From Verrucomicrobiia bacterium (lineage in GTDB: Bacteria > Verrucomicrobiota > Verrucomicrobiia > Verrucomicrobiales > DEV007), in contig JAGRPB010000023.1 in assembly GCA_020439945.1 (NCBI GenBank), forward strand, positions 1 through 42,286: a stretch of DNA of 42,286 nt, read 5' to 3'. Below are positions 34,517-42,286 of the stretch, piece after piece. The notes beneath the pieces are model-generated. The model was not told the DNA's origin and made no database searches. It worked only from the letters and a program-made list of their open reading frames with translations. Both the position numbers and the translations under genes were made by a program. The first letter of the stretch is position 1; each line of letters opens with the position of its first letter.

Positions 34517-36058
34517 ATGGCCAAGAAGCCCGTAGTTCTCATCATTCGCGACGGTTGGGGTGACAATCCGGGAGGCGAAGCGGAAGCCGAAAAAAACGGC
34601 GACGCGCCACGTCTCGCGAACACGCCTTTTCACGATCATCTCTATGCCACCTATCCCGTCAGCCACATCAGCGGCAGCGGCACCGACGTCGGGCTGCCGG
34701 AGGGGCAGATGGGCAACTCGGAGGTCGGTCACCTGAATCTCGGCGCCGGGCGCATCGTTTACCAGGACCTGACCCGCATCAACAAGGCGGTCGAGTCCGG
34801 TTCACTCGGACAGAACGAAGTGCTGAAGGAAGCGTTCGCAAAAGCGACGGGCAGCCGCCTGCATTTGCTCGGTCTCGTTTCCGATGGCGGCGTGCACAGT
34901 CACCAGGATCACCTGATCGCTCTCGCCAAGGCGGCCAAGGAAGCGGGTGTCAACGACATCATGGTCCACGCCATCACCGACGGTCGCGACACCTCGCCGC
35001 ATGGAGGAGAAAAATACGTGGGCTACTGCGAGGACAAGCTGGCCGAAGTCGGCGCGCGGATCGTCACGGTGATCGGTCGCTACTACGCGATGGATCGCGA
35101 CAAACGCTGGGACCGCAGCAAGCTCGCCTGGGACGCCATCATTCACGGAAAAGGCGAAAAAATGGACGTGCTGCCGTCCGAAGCCATCGCCGCGCAATAC
35201 AAGAACGGCAAGACCGACGAATTTCTCCTGCCCATGGTATTTGAATCGGGCGACGAGGACCTCGTCCGTGACGGTGATGTCGTCCTGTTCTTCAATTTCC
35301 GCGCCGACCGCGCCCGGCAGTTCAGCCAGCCGATTCTCGACAAGGACTTCGACGGCTTCGATCGCGGCCATTGCCCGCAAGTTCATTACGTCACCCTGAC
35401 CGAATACGATGAGAACTACGACTGCCCGGTCGTTTTTCCGCCGGAAGAACTCAACGACACCCTCGGCGAAGTCGTGGGCCAGGCCGGCAAGAAGCAACTC
35501 CGCATTGCCGAGACCGAGAAATACCCGCACGTTAGTTTCTTCTTCAACGGCGGCGTCGAGGAGCCGAATCCCGGCGAAGATCGCGAGTTGATCCCGTCAC
35601 CGCGGGACGTGGCCACCTACGACGAAAAGCCCGAGATGAGCGCCGCCGAGGTGACCTCGCGCCTGCTAGCCAAGTTGCCCGACTACGATCTCGTCATCCT
35701 GAATTTCGCCAATCCCGACATGGTCGGCCACACCGGCATCGTGCCCGCGGCGATCAAGGCGGTCGAGACGATCGACGACTGTGTGAAACAGGTGGTCGAA
35801 AAGACCCTCGAACTCGGTGGCGGCCTTCTCATCACCGCCGACCACGGCAACTGTGACCAGATGATCAATCCCGACGGATCCGCCAATACCGCGCACACCA
35901 CCAACCTGGTGCACCTCGTCTACGTGGCTGCGGATTCCGACCAGTATTCGCTCAAGGATGGCATTCTCGCCGACATCGCGCCCACGCTTCTCGACATGAT
36001 GGAAATCGAGAAGCCCAAGGCCATGACCGGCTCTACCCTCCTGCAGAAAAAGGCCTGA
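34517..36058 (+). CDS. gpmI: 2,3-bisphosphoglycerate-independent phosphoglycerate mutase
   Basis: Interconverts 3- and 2-phosphoglycerate in glycolysis and gluconeogenesis using two Mn ions and a phosphoserine intermediate. 513 residues, the normal length, when started at 34517 (MAKKPVVLIIRDGWG). In-frame codons upstream overlap the ATPase gene and are excluded. Metal and catalytic residues are in place: Asp12, the nucleophile Ser68 in MGNSEVGH, DGRDTSPHG, FRADRARQ, NPDMVGHTG, TADHGN and AHTTN. The start is preceded by a C-rich tract (AACTTCCCGCC) with no Shine-Dalgarno. It may be read through from the ABC operon but is a core metabolic gene with an unrelated job. Confidence 0.98.
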   Translation: MAKKPVVLIIRDGWGDNPGGEAEAEKNGDAPRLANTPFHDHLYATYPVSHISGSGTDVGLPEGQMGNSEVGHLNLGAGRIVYQDLTRINKAVESGSLGQNEVLKEAFAKATGSRLHLLGLVSDGGVHSHQDHLIALAKAAKEAGVNDIMVHAITDGRDTSPHGGEKYVGYCEDKLAEVGARIVTVIGRYYAMDRDKRWDRSKLAWDAIIHGKGEKMDVLPSEAIAAQYKNGKTDEFLLPMVFESGDEDLVRDGDVVLFFNFRADRARQFSQPILDKDFDGFDRGHCPQVHYVTLTEYDENYDCPVVFPPEELNDTLGEVVGQAGKKQLRIAETEKYPHVSFFFNGGVEEPNPGEDRELIPSPRDVATYDEKPEMSAAEVTSRLLAKLPDYDLVILNFANPDMVGHTGIVPAAIKAVETIDDCVKQVVEKTLELGGGLLITADHGNCDQMINPDGSANTAHTTNLVHLVYVAADSDQYSLKDGILADIAPTLLDMMEIEKPKAMTGSTLLQKKA

Positions 36059-36089
36059 ATCTTCCGGTAAAAAGTCGAGCGCCAGCGAC

Positions 36090-36117
36090 TTGCGAACGCG
36101 ACGACTGGCGCTAAACT
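36090..36117 (+). promoter_or_regulatory. Candidate promoter for tRNA-Gln
   Basis: TTGCGA (36090-36095) and TAAACT (36112-36117) with 16 bases between them lie upstream of the tRNA gene, placing the start near 36123. Both are 4/6 matches. Confidence 0.4.
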
Positions 36118-36152
36118 AAACCGCTTCGCCCACGATCGGGCGAGACGCTTGT

Positions 36153-36226
36153 AACCCCGTGGTGTAACGGTAGCACAACAGATTTTGGTTCTGTTTGTCA
36201 AGGTTCGAATCCTTGCGGGGTTGCCA
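36153..36226 (+). tRNA. tRNA-Gln (anticodon TTG)
   Basis: A full cloverleaf folds by hand. The acceptor stem AACCCCG (36153-36159) pairs with CGGGGTT (36216-36222), the discriminator is G, and CCA is encoded (36224-36226). The anticodon stem ACAGA/TCTGT holds a seven-base loop with TTG at 36185-36187, reading CAA. The T arm is CAAGG-TTCGAAT-CCTTG. The D arm carries TAACGGTAG. It lies alone between gpmI and the TIGR02206 gene, and a T-rich stretch follows. Confidence 0.97.
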
Positions 36227-36343
36227 CTTTGGATCGGCTAATCTTTGTTTTTTCAGGGCTCTTTAGAACACTCGGGCGACGCTTGCGTCGAATACGGCCG
36301 ATGGCACAGCCTTGGATCGCGTCGACCGGAATTTGTCACCTTC

Positions 36344-37087
36344 CTAAGCCTGTGCCACCTTCCGCCACGGTAGCCAGACGAGAAGGAACAGACCGCTGGC
36401 GATGAGAATCATCCAAAGGAGGCGTAGCGGATAGGGGCCGAGAACATCCAGGAGCGTGGGATTCTCGGGCGTGGAGGGTCCGACGAATCCGTAGTTCCAG
36501 CCGAAGATCCGATCGATCAGGGCCATCAGGAGCGTGAAGGTGAGGGTGAAGAGGACGGTATTCTTCAGATCCGGAAATCCGGGGCGGAAACCCTGCACTA
36601 GAAAAGTCTCCAGCACGGCGAGCGGGATGAAAATGTGGTAGATCCAGAAGATCCAGAATTCGAGGCGATCCGGTCCACTACCCAGAACCGGAGTGATGAA
36701 GGCCCAGATGCAGAGAGTGGTCGCCCAGAAATAGAGCACCGACTTGAAAAGCCGCCCACTCCGGCGCATCACCGCCACCGCGCCAATGAGGTTGGCAAGA
36801 TTGCAGAATTGCAGCGGCAGGCTCTGATCCCACCGGAATGGGGTAAGCACCGCCCAGAAGATGACATTCATCAGCCAAGCCGCCAGACAGCCGCAGCCGA
36901 TGAAAAGGCGAAGGCGGTGAAGCTTTGCGTGGCGTTTCTCTGAATCGGGAATGGCACGCCAGTTTCGGATCAACCGAACAAAGGCAAAGACGATCACCGC
37001 GCAGACCGCCAGGGAAATCAGGTGAGTTGCTGACCCGGTGCGAAACGGCAAGTCCGATGAGGTGGCGGCCAGGAACGAGATCGGCAT
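36344..37087 (-). CDS. TIGR02206-family (YwaF-like) membrane protein
   Basis: 247 residues when started at 37087 (MPISFLAATSSDLPFRTGS). In-frame upstream codons overlap the divergent pseudouridine synthase and are excluded. Six to seven membrane helices are evident, including LISLAVCAVIVFAFVRLI, FIGCGCLAAWLMNVIFWAVL, VLFTLTFTLLMALIDRIFG and LLWMILIASGLFLLVWLPW. Family landmarks are SLPLQFCNLANLIGAVAV, FWIYHIFIPLAV and GWNYGFVGP ... LDVLGPYPLR. Function is uncharacterised. The LPLQ-C and G-YP motifs suggest a conserved membrane-embedded site. It is divergently transcribed from the rluE-like gene, with 75 bases between the start codons. A 12-base inverted repeat with one mismatch overlaps its end (36302-36357). 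Confidence 0.9.
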   Translation of the reverse strand: MPISFLAATSSDLPFRTGSATHLISLAVCAVIVFAFVRLIRNWRAIPDSEKRHAKLHRLRLFIGCGCLAAWLMNVIFWAVLTPFRWDQSLPLQFCNLANLIGAVAVMRRSGRLFKSVLYFWATTLCIWAFITPVLGSGPDRLEFWIFWIYHIFIPLAVLETFLVQGFRPGFPDLKNTVLFTLTFTLLMALIDRIFGWNYGFVGPSTPENPTLLDVLGPYPLRLLWMILIASGLFLLVWLPWRKVAQA

Positions 37088-37162
37088 GGCGTGAAGCTTT
37101 GCGCAAATTGCCGGGGCTTGCGATACATTTACGCCTCTCGAAGTTGGGATCGCACGTATCGT

Positions 37163-37834
37163 ATGCTTATCGCCTTTCACAAGCCGTGGGGAATTCTCAC
37201 CCAGTTCACGCCCGAACAGGAAGGGCAGCGAACCCTGGCGGAATTCGGATTTCCCGAGCGCGTCTACCCGCTCGGCCGACTGGATCGCGACAGCGAAGGC
37301 CTGCTCCTGCTCTCCGATGAGGCCGGTCTCAACTCCCGCCTGCTCGATCCCGAAAACGGGCATGCGCGGACCTATCACGCGCAGGTTGAGGGAGCGATTT
37401 CAGGAAATGCGCTGGATCGGTTGAGACGAGGCGGTTTGGACCTTCGCGGCCATCGGACGAAGCCCTGCCAAGCGATCGCAATCCAACCGGACCATCCGGA
37501 TCGCGATCCACCGATTCGCTACCGGGCCGCGATCCCGACGAGTTGGATTTCCTTGGAATTGACCGAGGGCAAAAACCGGCAAGTGCGCCGGATGACGGCC
37601 GCCGTCGGCTTTCCCACCTTGCGCCTGATTCGCGTGGGCATTGGGGAATTGCAGATGGAATCGCTCGGTCTGGAGTCCGGTGAATGGCGGGAATTGTCCA
37701 CTGCCCAACGAGCGCTGGTTTTTTCAGGCGATGCCGATCGATCGCCGAGTGCGCCGCGAAAATCGGCCTCGAAGCGCCGTTCGCGGTCGCGCCATCGCGG
37801 AAATCGAAACCTTGATCGGCGTCGGGATTCGTGA
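37163..37834 (+). CDS. rluE: RluE/RsuA-family pseudouridine synthase
   Basis: Converts a uridine in ribosomal RNA to pseudouridine. 223 residues when started at 37163 (MLIAFHKPWGILTQF). The catalytic Asp41 is in the family motif YPLGRLDRDSEGLLLLSDE. The second signature ELTEGKNRQVRRMTAAVGF is complete, followed by LRLIRVGIGEL. There is no S4 domain, and LAEFGFPERVYPLGRL is typical, both of which fit RluE (23S rRNA) rather than RsuA. The last 30 residues are an Arg/Ser-rich tail (RKSASKRRSRSRHRGNR) that could help bind RNA. Its stop overlaps the unused GTG upstream extension of the next gene by three bases. It is divergent from the TIGR02206 gene. Confidence 0.93.
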   Translation: MLIAFHKPWGILTQFTPEQEGQRTLAEFGFPERVYPLGRLDRDSEGLLLLSDEAGLNSRLLDPENGHARTYHAQVEGAISGNALDRLRRGGLDLRGHRTKPCQAIAIQPDHPDRDPPIRYRAAIPTSWISLELTEGKNRQVRRMTAAVGFPTLRLIRVGIGELQMESLGLESGEWRELSTAQRALVFSGDADRSPSAPRKSASKRRSRSRHRGNRNLDRRRDS

Positions 37835-37872
37835 TGAGCTTTGGCTTCCCTCAAATCCTCGAAATTACCCTC

Positions 37873-39171
37873 ATGAATCGCCGACATTTCATTCGCCAGA
37901 CCACCGCCACCACCCTGCTCAGCACCGTTGCCGGATCGGTGACGATTTCCAAGGCCAAGGCCGCCGCCAACGACCGGATCAACATCGGCGTGATTGGTGT
38001 CGGCAAGCAGGGCGTCAGTGATTTCGGGAAGGCGATGAAGTTTCCCCAGACCCAGATGGTGGCGATGTGTGACGTGGTTCGCGAGCGGCGTGAGAATGGG
38101 AAAAAGATCGCCAATGATTTCTACGCCAAGCTCAATAACCAGCCCGACTACGACGGTGTAAAGACCTATGAAGATTTCCGCGAAGTCATTGCTCGCGACG
38201 ACATCGACGCGGTCATGGTGGTGACGCCGGATCACTGGCACGCCATTCCCGTGGTGGCCGCGGCCAAGGCCGGCAAGGACATCTACTGTGAAAAACCGAT
38301 TTCCCGGACCATCGCCGAGGGCCGCGCCATGGTGAACGCGGTGCAGGCCAACAAGGTCGTCTTCCAGACCGGCAGCCAGCAGCGCAGCGAATACGACGGC
38401 AAGTTCCGCATCGCGGCCGAACTGGTCCGCAATGGCAAACTCGGCGAGCTTATTTCCGTCAATGTCGGCGTCGGCGATCCCAACGTGCCCTGCGATCTGC
38501 CGGAGGAATCGATTCCCGAAGGAACCAACTGGGATCTCTGGCTCGGACCCGCCCAGATGCGTCCCTACAACGAGATTCTCTGTCCGAAAGGCGTGCACAA
38601 TCACTTTCCGGCCTGGCGGAAGTATCGGGAATTCGCCGGAGGTGGGGTGGCCGATTTCGGCGCGCACCATTTCGACATCGCGCAGTGGGGGCTGGGCACG
38701 GACGACACCGGCCCGGTTCGCATCGTGCCGCCGCAGGACGAGAACGCGAATCGCGGTCTGATGATGGTTTACGACAACGGCATCGAGATGTTCCATGGCG
38801 GTCCGGGCGGCACGACCTGGATCGGAACGAGCGGAATCGTTTCAGTGGATCGCAGCCGACTCGACACCATTCCCGTCGATCTTCGCGAAAAGAATCCCAT
38901 CGGCGAAAACGACATCAAGCTGGAGAACGCCGGCGGCAAGAATGGCTTCAGTCACATGGCGAACTGGATCGAGAACATCGAGTCGCGCGGCAAGTGCATT
39001 TGTCACGAGGAAATCGGGCATCGCTCGGCGAGCCTCTGCCACCTCACCAACATCGCCTACCAACTCCGTCGCGAGCTGAAGTGGGATCCCAAGGCCGAGC
39101 AGTTCATCGACGACGCGGAAGCCAACAAACTCGTCGATCAGGAAATGCGCGGCGACTGGAAGTTGTCCTGA
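37873..39171 (+). CDS. Gfo/Idh/MocA-family oxidoreductase, Tat-exported
   Basis: NAD(P)-dependent oxidoreductase of the glucose-fructose/inositol dehydrogenase family; likely acts on a sugar or sugar acid. 432 residues from the ATG at 37873, which gives a twin-arginine signal (MNRRHFIRQTTATTLLSTVAG). Fourteen in-frame codons back to 37831 are rejected because they would bury that signal. The Rossmann motif is INIGVIGVGKQG. The substrate-site Lys sits in YCEKPISRT. DHWHAIPVVAAAKAGKD and FGAHHFDIAQWGLG are typical of the secreted subgroup common in Planctomycetes and Verrucomicrobia. The rluE gene ends 38 bases upstream; co-transcription is possible. A hairpin separates it from the convergent hydrolase. 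Confidence 0.95.
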   Translation: MNRRHFIRQTTATTLLSTVAGSVTISKAKAAANDRINIGVIGVGKQGVSDFGKAMKFPQTQMVAMCDVVRERRENGKKIANDFYAKLNNQPDYDGVKTYEDFREVIARDDIDAVMVVTPDHWHAIPVVAAAKAGKDIYCEKPISRTIAEGRAMVNAVQANKVVFQTGSQQRSEYDGKFRIAAELVRNGKLGELISVNVGVGDPNVPCDLPEESIPEGTNWDLWLGPAQMRPYNEILCPKGVHNHFPAWRKYREFAGGGVADFGAHHFDIAQWGLGTDDTGPVRIVPPQDENANRGLMMVYDNGIEMFHGGPGGTTWIGTSGIVSVDRSRLDTIPVDLREKNPIGENDIKLENAGGKNGFSHMANWIENIESRGKCICHEEIGHRSASLCHLTNIAYQLRRELKWDPKAEQFIDDAEANKLVDQEMRGDWKLS

Positions 39172-39174
39172 AGC

Positions 39175-39200
39175 CGGAGGGCGGTCCTCCGTGTCCGCCC
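39175..39200. terminator. Hairpin between convergent genes, candidate bidirectional terminator
   Basis: CGGAGG (39175-39180) pairs with CCTCCG (39186-39191). Alternatively GGGCGG (39179-39184) pairs with CCGCCC (39195-39200). It lies just past the oxidoreductase stop and 6 bases beyond the end of the CocE gene. No T-run is present, so efficiency is uncertain. Confidence 0.45.
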
Positions 39201-39205
39201 CAGTT

Positions 39206-40885
39206 TCAGTCCTCGGCGCTTTTCCTCACCGGTGCCAGGATCCGCGAGGCGTTTTCGGCGGAGTGATAGACCGAATTCGTCGCGGCAACCGCGTCATCCG
39301 GAAACTCGATCGCGAGCGGCTTCCCGTTCTGCGGATTGGGTTCGTAGAGCGGCGCACCGGTGCTGGCGATGGTGACTCGGATGCGGTGACCATGATTGAA
39401 GATCTGGCTCATCCAGCCGATGGGAAACTTCACTTGGTAGACTTCCCCGGGTGTCATTAGTTCTTCGTGATCGAACCCGTTGCGATATCTCAGTCTCCAC
39501 GGGTAGTCGACGAGGAGGATGGAACGGCCGTCGGGATAGACGTCGCTGATGCGTACGATGACGTCGGTATCGGGTGCGGTGGATGAAAGGAAAAGTTCGG
39601 CCTCGACCCGGCCCGTCCACTCGACCGGTTCGGACAGCGGTTCCGTGGTGAAGGTGCGAACTTCAGCCTGTTCCTCGAAAGCGCGGGCGTCGCGTGCGCC
39701 TGGAAACGAACGGCCCGGGATCTCCATCGGATGGCGTGGATCACTGAGCCACGAAGTCGCCGGTTCGACGCTTCCGGTCGATGGTCGATCTGACAATCCG
39801 CCGTCGGGTTGGAGGAAAAACGGAACGGTTTCAGCAGTCGGCGGCCAGTCTTTGGCTTCCCGCCAGAGGTTTCCCGGCGCTCCATCTTCGCCGACGGCAC
39901 CCATCACGTAGTAGCGAACGGTAGGCTCTTTCGTGATCCCGTTGTCGGCTCCCTTGAGCCAGTGATCGAACCAGCGCAGCATGTGCTCGTCGTCCGGCCA
40001 GTCGGCATTTTCCGGGTATTGGAGTTCGCCGACCTGGGAGCCTTTGTTGCCTCGACCGTGCAGCCAGGGACCGATCAGCAGCCACTGGTTGCCGCGAGAA
40101 TTCGGTCCACCCTGATGCTGGCGACCGATGAAACTCGCGATCGATCCCTGGTTCATGAAATCGTACCAGCTGCCGATCGTGAAACACGGCACGTTCATGC
40201 GATCGAAGTGCAGGGTGCAGTCCTCCGCCTTCCAGTAGTCGTCGTAGTGGGGATGGCGGAACCACTCCGCCAACAGGTCGAGGTTGTCCTGGGGATTGCC
40301 GCAGTTGTCTCCGAGCCCCTGAAAGCGATTGGGACGCGTGGTGCCGCCAATGCGATAACCTTCGTGAAACAGGCTCAGGCCGGTGTCGACCATGTACTGG
40401 CAGACCAGGCTGGGTGGTTGGGTCACGGCGAGATAGTTTTGTGCATAACCGCCCTGCGAACCCCCGAAAGTGCCGACTTTGCCCGTGCTCCACGACTGCT
40501 TTGCGAGCCATTCGCAGGCGTCGTAGCCATCCTGCAATTCACCCCACTGCATCGCCCGGTAGCCGATCCACTTGCCTTCGGAATCGTGCGTGCCGCGATA
40601 GTTCACCAGGGCGACCACATACCCGCCGCGGGCGAGCCTGGCGGCGGATTCGCGTGTGCTCTTGCCACGGAGCGAGGCATAACGCTGCTCGAAGATCGGT
40701 GGCCAGGGACCGTCACCCTCGGGAAAGTAGAGCCAGGCCGAAAGGCGAACCCCGTCCCGCATCGGAATCATGACCTGCTTTTCGGTGACACCGTCAAAGT
40801 CGAGATTCGCCGTTGGCGGCGCGGCTTGGATCGAGGAAAGGATCACCCAAAGGGTGGCGAAGGAAATAAGCGAGATTCGGATCAT
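39206..40885 (-). CDS. Exported CocE/NonD-family alpha/beta hydrolase
   Basis: 559 residues from the start at 40885 (MIRISLISFATLWVILSSIQA), which yields a clean signal peptide; the 50 in-frame codons upstream are basic and are excluded. The family (X-Pro dipeptidyl-peptidase S15/CocE) hydrolyses esters, acyl groups or peptides. The nucleophile is Ser143 in TFGGSQGGYAQN. The acid is Asp in IGSWYDFMNQG and the base is His in LIGPWLHG, all matching CocE. The C-terminal jelly-roll domain is present (VRISDVYPDGRSILLVDYPW, FNHGHRIRVTIAST). It follows the sulfatase gene by 61 bases on the same strand, suggesting joint work on decorated polymers. No Shine-Dalgarno is present (CCCCTTCCGCC ATG). Confidence 0.95.
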   Translation of the reverse strand: MIRISLISFATLWVILSSIQAAPPTANLDFDGVTEKQVMIPMRDGVRLSAWLYFPEGDGPWPPIFEQRYASLRGKSTRESAARLARGGYVVALVNYRGTHDSEGKWIGYRAMQWGELQDGYDACEWLAKQSWSTGKVGTFGGSQGGYAQNYLAVTQPPSLVCQYMVDTGLSLFHEGYRIGGTTRPNRFQGLGDNCGNPQDNLDLLAEWFRHPHYDDYWKAEDCTLHFDRMNVPCFTIGSWYDFMNQGSIASFIGRQHQGGPNSRGNQWLLIGPWLHGRGNKGSQVGELQYPENADWPDDEHMLRWFDHWLKGADNGITKEPTVRYYVMGAVGEDGAPGNLWREAKDWPPTAETVPFFLQPDGGLSDRPSTGSVEPATSWLSDPRHPMEIPGRSFPGARDARAFEEQAEVRTFTTEPLSEPVEWTGRVEAELFLSSTAPDTDVIVRISDVYPDGRSILLVDYPWRLRYRNGFDHEELMTPGEVYQVKFPIGWMSQIFNHGHRIRVTIASTGAPLYEPNPQNGKPLAIEFPDDAVAATNSVYHSAENASRILAPVRKSAED

Positions 40886-40946
40886 GGCGGAAGGGGATTG
40901 AAATTGAAAAAAACGGAGGGGGCAGATCGTCGAAGCGGGAGGTTCC

Positions 40947-42286
40947 TCACTCCGCTGTTTTCTTTTTCTTCTTGCCGCCCTTGGCCTTTTTTCCTTTCCC
41001 GCCAAACTTCGCCTGCTTTGCTTCGATGGTTTCATCGGCGGCCGCAGCCGCGGCGACCTGGGGATCGAGGACGGCTTTCAATTTGGCGTATTCCTCCTTC
41101 AATGAATCCGGAACGCCTCCGGCGGCGAGGTCCTTTTTTTCCTCCATGTCTTCGACGGTGTCGTAGAGCTCTCCGGTCGCGTAGAGCTTGTAGCGTTGGT
41201 CGCGGGCGTGCTGGCTGGCCTGGTCACGAACGCCGTCGCGATGATACCAGCAATAGATCGCGTTCTTTTTCCGCTCGGCATCCTTGCCCTGGAAGACCGG
41301 GAGCAGACTGGCGCCATCGACTCCGGCGGGCGTTTGGGTGCCGGCCACGTCGGTGAGCGTGGGCAGAATGTCGGATAAATCGACCAGCGCGTCGCTGGTT
41401 CGGCCGGGTTCGATCACTCCCGGCCAACTGGCGACGAAGCCGACGTGGGTGCCGTTGTCTTTCGGACTGCCCTTGCCGCCGCGGTAGGGCTGACCACGAA
41501 ACTCGGACACGATGTCGGTGTAGGTGCCGTTGTCGCCGGTCCAGATTACGAGCGTGTTGTCTCGCTGCCCCGTTTTCTCCAGCGTATCAACCACCTTGCC
41601 GACCATCTTGTCACAGTAGCGAACGAACGCGTCCCAGTATTTCTGGCTTCGATAGCCGCCCGGCTCATTGACCGCGTCGCGCCACATCTCGGGATCCCAG
41701 TCGGGATGATCCGGTGTCGGCACGAACGGCCAGTGGGTCAGCAACATCGGGTAGTAGACGAGGAACGGAGCCTCGGCCTCTTTCTGTTCCTCGATAAACT
41801 GGCAGACGTAATCGTTGATGAGATCGGGACCGAACTCGCCGTGTTTGAAGTCCTTCTCCTCCCCGTCGATTTCGAGACCTGGATTGGGATAGCGGCTCGG
41901 CCTTCTCGTCAGTTGCCAGAGACAGTAGCGATCGAAGCCGAAATGGTCCGGCCCCTTCAAACCGCCCTCCAATTGCCACTTCCCAGCGATGGCGGTGCGA
42001 TAGCCGCCGTCGCGCAACAGGTTGCCAAAGGTGGTCGCCTCGGGATCGAGGATGCCGAAGCGAATGTAGTTCCGGCTGTTGTAGATCCCGGTCATGATCT
42101 GGACCCGCGACGGGGTGCAAATCGGCTGGGCATGGGCGTGGTCAAAGCGGATGCCGGTGGCGGCGAGCCGATCGATGTTCGGCGTGTCGTAGACCTTCGA
42201 TCCATAGCAGGAGAGATTCTCGTAGCCGATGTCATCGGCCATCATGACCACGATATTGGGCCGTTTTTCCGCGGCGACGGCGGGGT
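40947..42286 (-). CDS. Sulfatase (N-terminus cut by window edge)
   Basis: Hydrolyses sulfate esters, probably on a polysaccharide, outside the cytoplasm. The frame stays open to the window edge; the visible N-terminus (PAVAAEKRPNIVVMMADD) looks like the end of a signal peptide, so only a short piece is missing. Metal ligands DD in MMADDIGYEN and DN in TGDNGTYTD are present. The formylglycine site is CTPSR, whose Cys is encoded at 42117-42119, so activation by a sulfatase-modifying enzyme is needed. AGKWQLEGG and THWPFVPTPDH match the family. The C-terminus adds a Lys/Gly-rich tail (GGKGKKAKGGKKKKKTAE) that is odd for the family. A Met codon at about 42251 is internal, not the start. Confidence 0.96.
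   Translation of the reverse strand, partial: PAVAAEKRPNIVVMMADDIGYENLSCYGSKVYDTPNIDRLAATGIRFDHAHAQPICTPSRVQIMTGIYNSRNYIRFGILDPEATTFGNLLRDGGYRTAIAGKWQLEGGLKGPDHFGFDRYCLWQLTRRPSRYPNPGLEIDGEEKDFKHGEFGPDLINDYVCQFIEEQKEAEAPFLVYYPMLLTHWPFVPTPDHPDWDPEMWRDAVNEPGGYRSQKYWDAFVRYCDKMVGKVVDTLEKTGQRDNTLVIWTGDNGTYTDIVSEFRGQPYRGGKGSPKDNGTHVGFVASWPGVIEPGRTSDALVDLSDILPTLTDVAGTQTPAGVDGASLLPVFQGKDAERKKNAIYCWYHRDGVRDQASQHARDQRYKLYATGELYDTVEDMEEKKDLAAGGVPDSLKEEYAKLKAVLDPQVAAAAAADETIEAKQAKFGGKGKKAKGGKKKKKTAE

Noticed and set aside
36078..36112. AGCGCCAG / CTGGCGCT inverted repeat after gpmI, considered as its terminator
   Set aside because: The loop is 19 bases with no T-tract, and the second arm runs up to the likely -10 of the tRNA promoter.
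36153..36226. The tRNA as a possible amber suppressor explaining read-through at 20208
   Set aside because: Its anticodon is TTG, which reads CAA; a TAG suppressor would need CTA.
36302..36357. 12-base inverted repeat with one mismatch (TGGCACAGCCTT / AAGCCTGTGCCA) at the end of the TIGR02206 gene
   Set aside because: The loop is 32 bases and one arm is coding, so a terminator is unlikely; kept only as a note.

Overview
The window is GC-rich, densely coded chromosomal DNA, most likely from a Verrucomicrobiota/PVC-group bacterium. This rests on gene content: two VCBS/FG-GAP proteins with UnbV-like ends, a Tat-exported Gfo/Idh/MocA oxidoreductase, a CxPSR sulfatase, a CocE-type hydrolase, pyruvate phosphate dikinase, a TIGR02206 membrane protein, and large low-complexity proteins carrying a Cys4 zinc ribbon. 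Most start codons follow C/T-rich tracts and lack a Shine-Dalgarno sequence. No insertion sequence, phage gene or CRISPR array is visible, and no gene-free stretch exceeds 300 bases.

Layout. (1) 1-7.4 kb, minus strand: pyruvate phosphate dikinase (C-terminus cut by the window edge), a TPR-membrane-VWA protein, and a QmcA-type SPFH protein with its NfeD partner. (2) 7.5-19.9 kb, minus strand: a VCBS/ASPIC-UnbV protein, an OmpR-type response regulator overlapping its histidine kinase, a VWA protein, a GNAT acetyltransferase, a second VCBS protein, a coiled-coil plus propeller-like secreted protein, and a short filamentous-haemagglutinin-type (TPS) protein. (3) 20.1-22.3 kb: a small secreted coiled-coil gene interrupted by an in-frame TAG, a small secreted protein, and a lipoprotein with a lysozyme-like motif. 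(4) 22.5-34.4 kb, plus strand: two giant, largely disordered single-pass membrane proteins that share a zinc ribbon and overlap by 4 bp, then a peptide-type ABC transporter (binding protein with a large insertion, two permeases, one ATPase with degenerate motifs). (5) 34.5-42.3 kb: gpmI, tRNA-Gln(TTG), a TIGR02206 protein divergent from an RluE-type pseudouridine synthase, a Gfo/Idh/MocA oxidoreductase, and on the minus strand a sulfatase (N-terminus cut by the window edge) followed by a CocE/NonD hydrolase.

How the genes may work together. PPDK and GpmI act at adjacent steps around phosphoenolpyruvate. Sulfatase, CocE hydrolase and Gfo/Idh oxidoreductase suit growth on sulfated or acylated polymers. 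Region 2-3 is dominated by exported proteins and one envelope-sensing two-component pair. The least ordinary part is 22.5-34.4 kb: two acidic or Pro-rich scaffolds of about 1,170 residues with regularly placed Trp/Phe motifs, apparently co-transcribed, next to an ABC importer whose only ATPase has lost consensus residues at the Q-loop, signature and H-loop. I regard that locus as the best candidate for an undescribed system.

Intergenic DNA holds two copies of a palindromic repeat (5771-5811, 12821-12855), a nested double hairpin (12855-12925) and another hairpin (7456-7498). These resemble REP elements.
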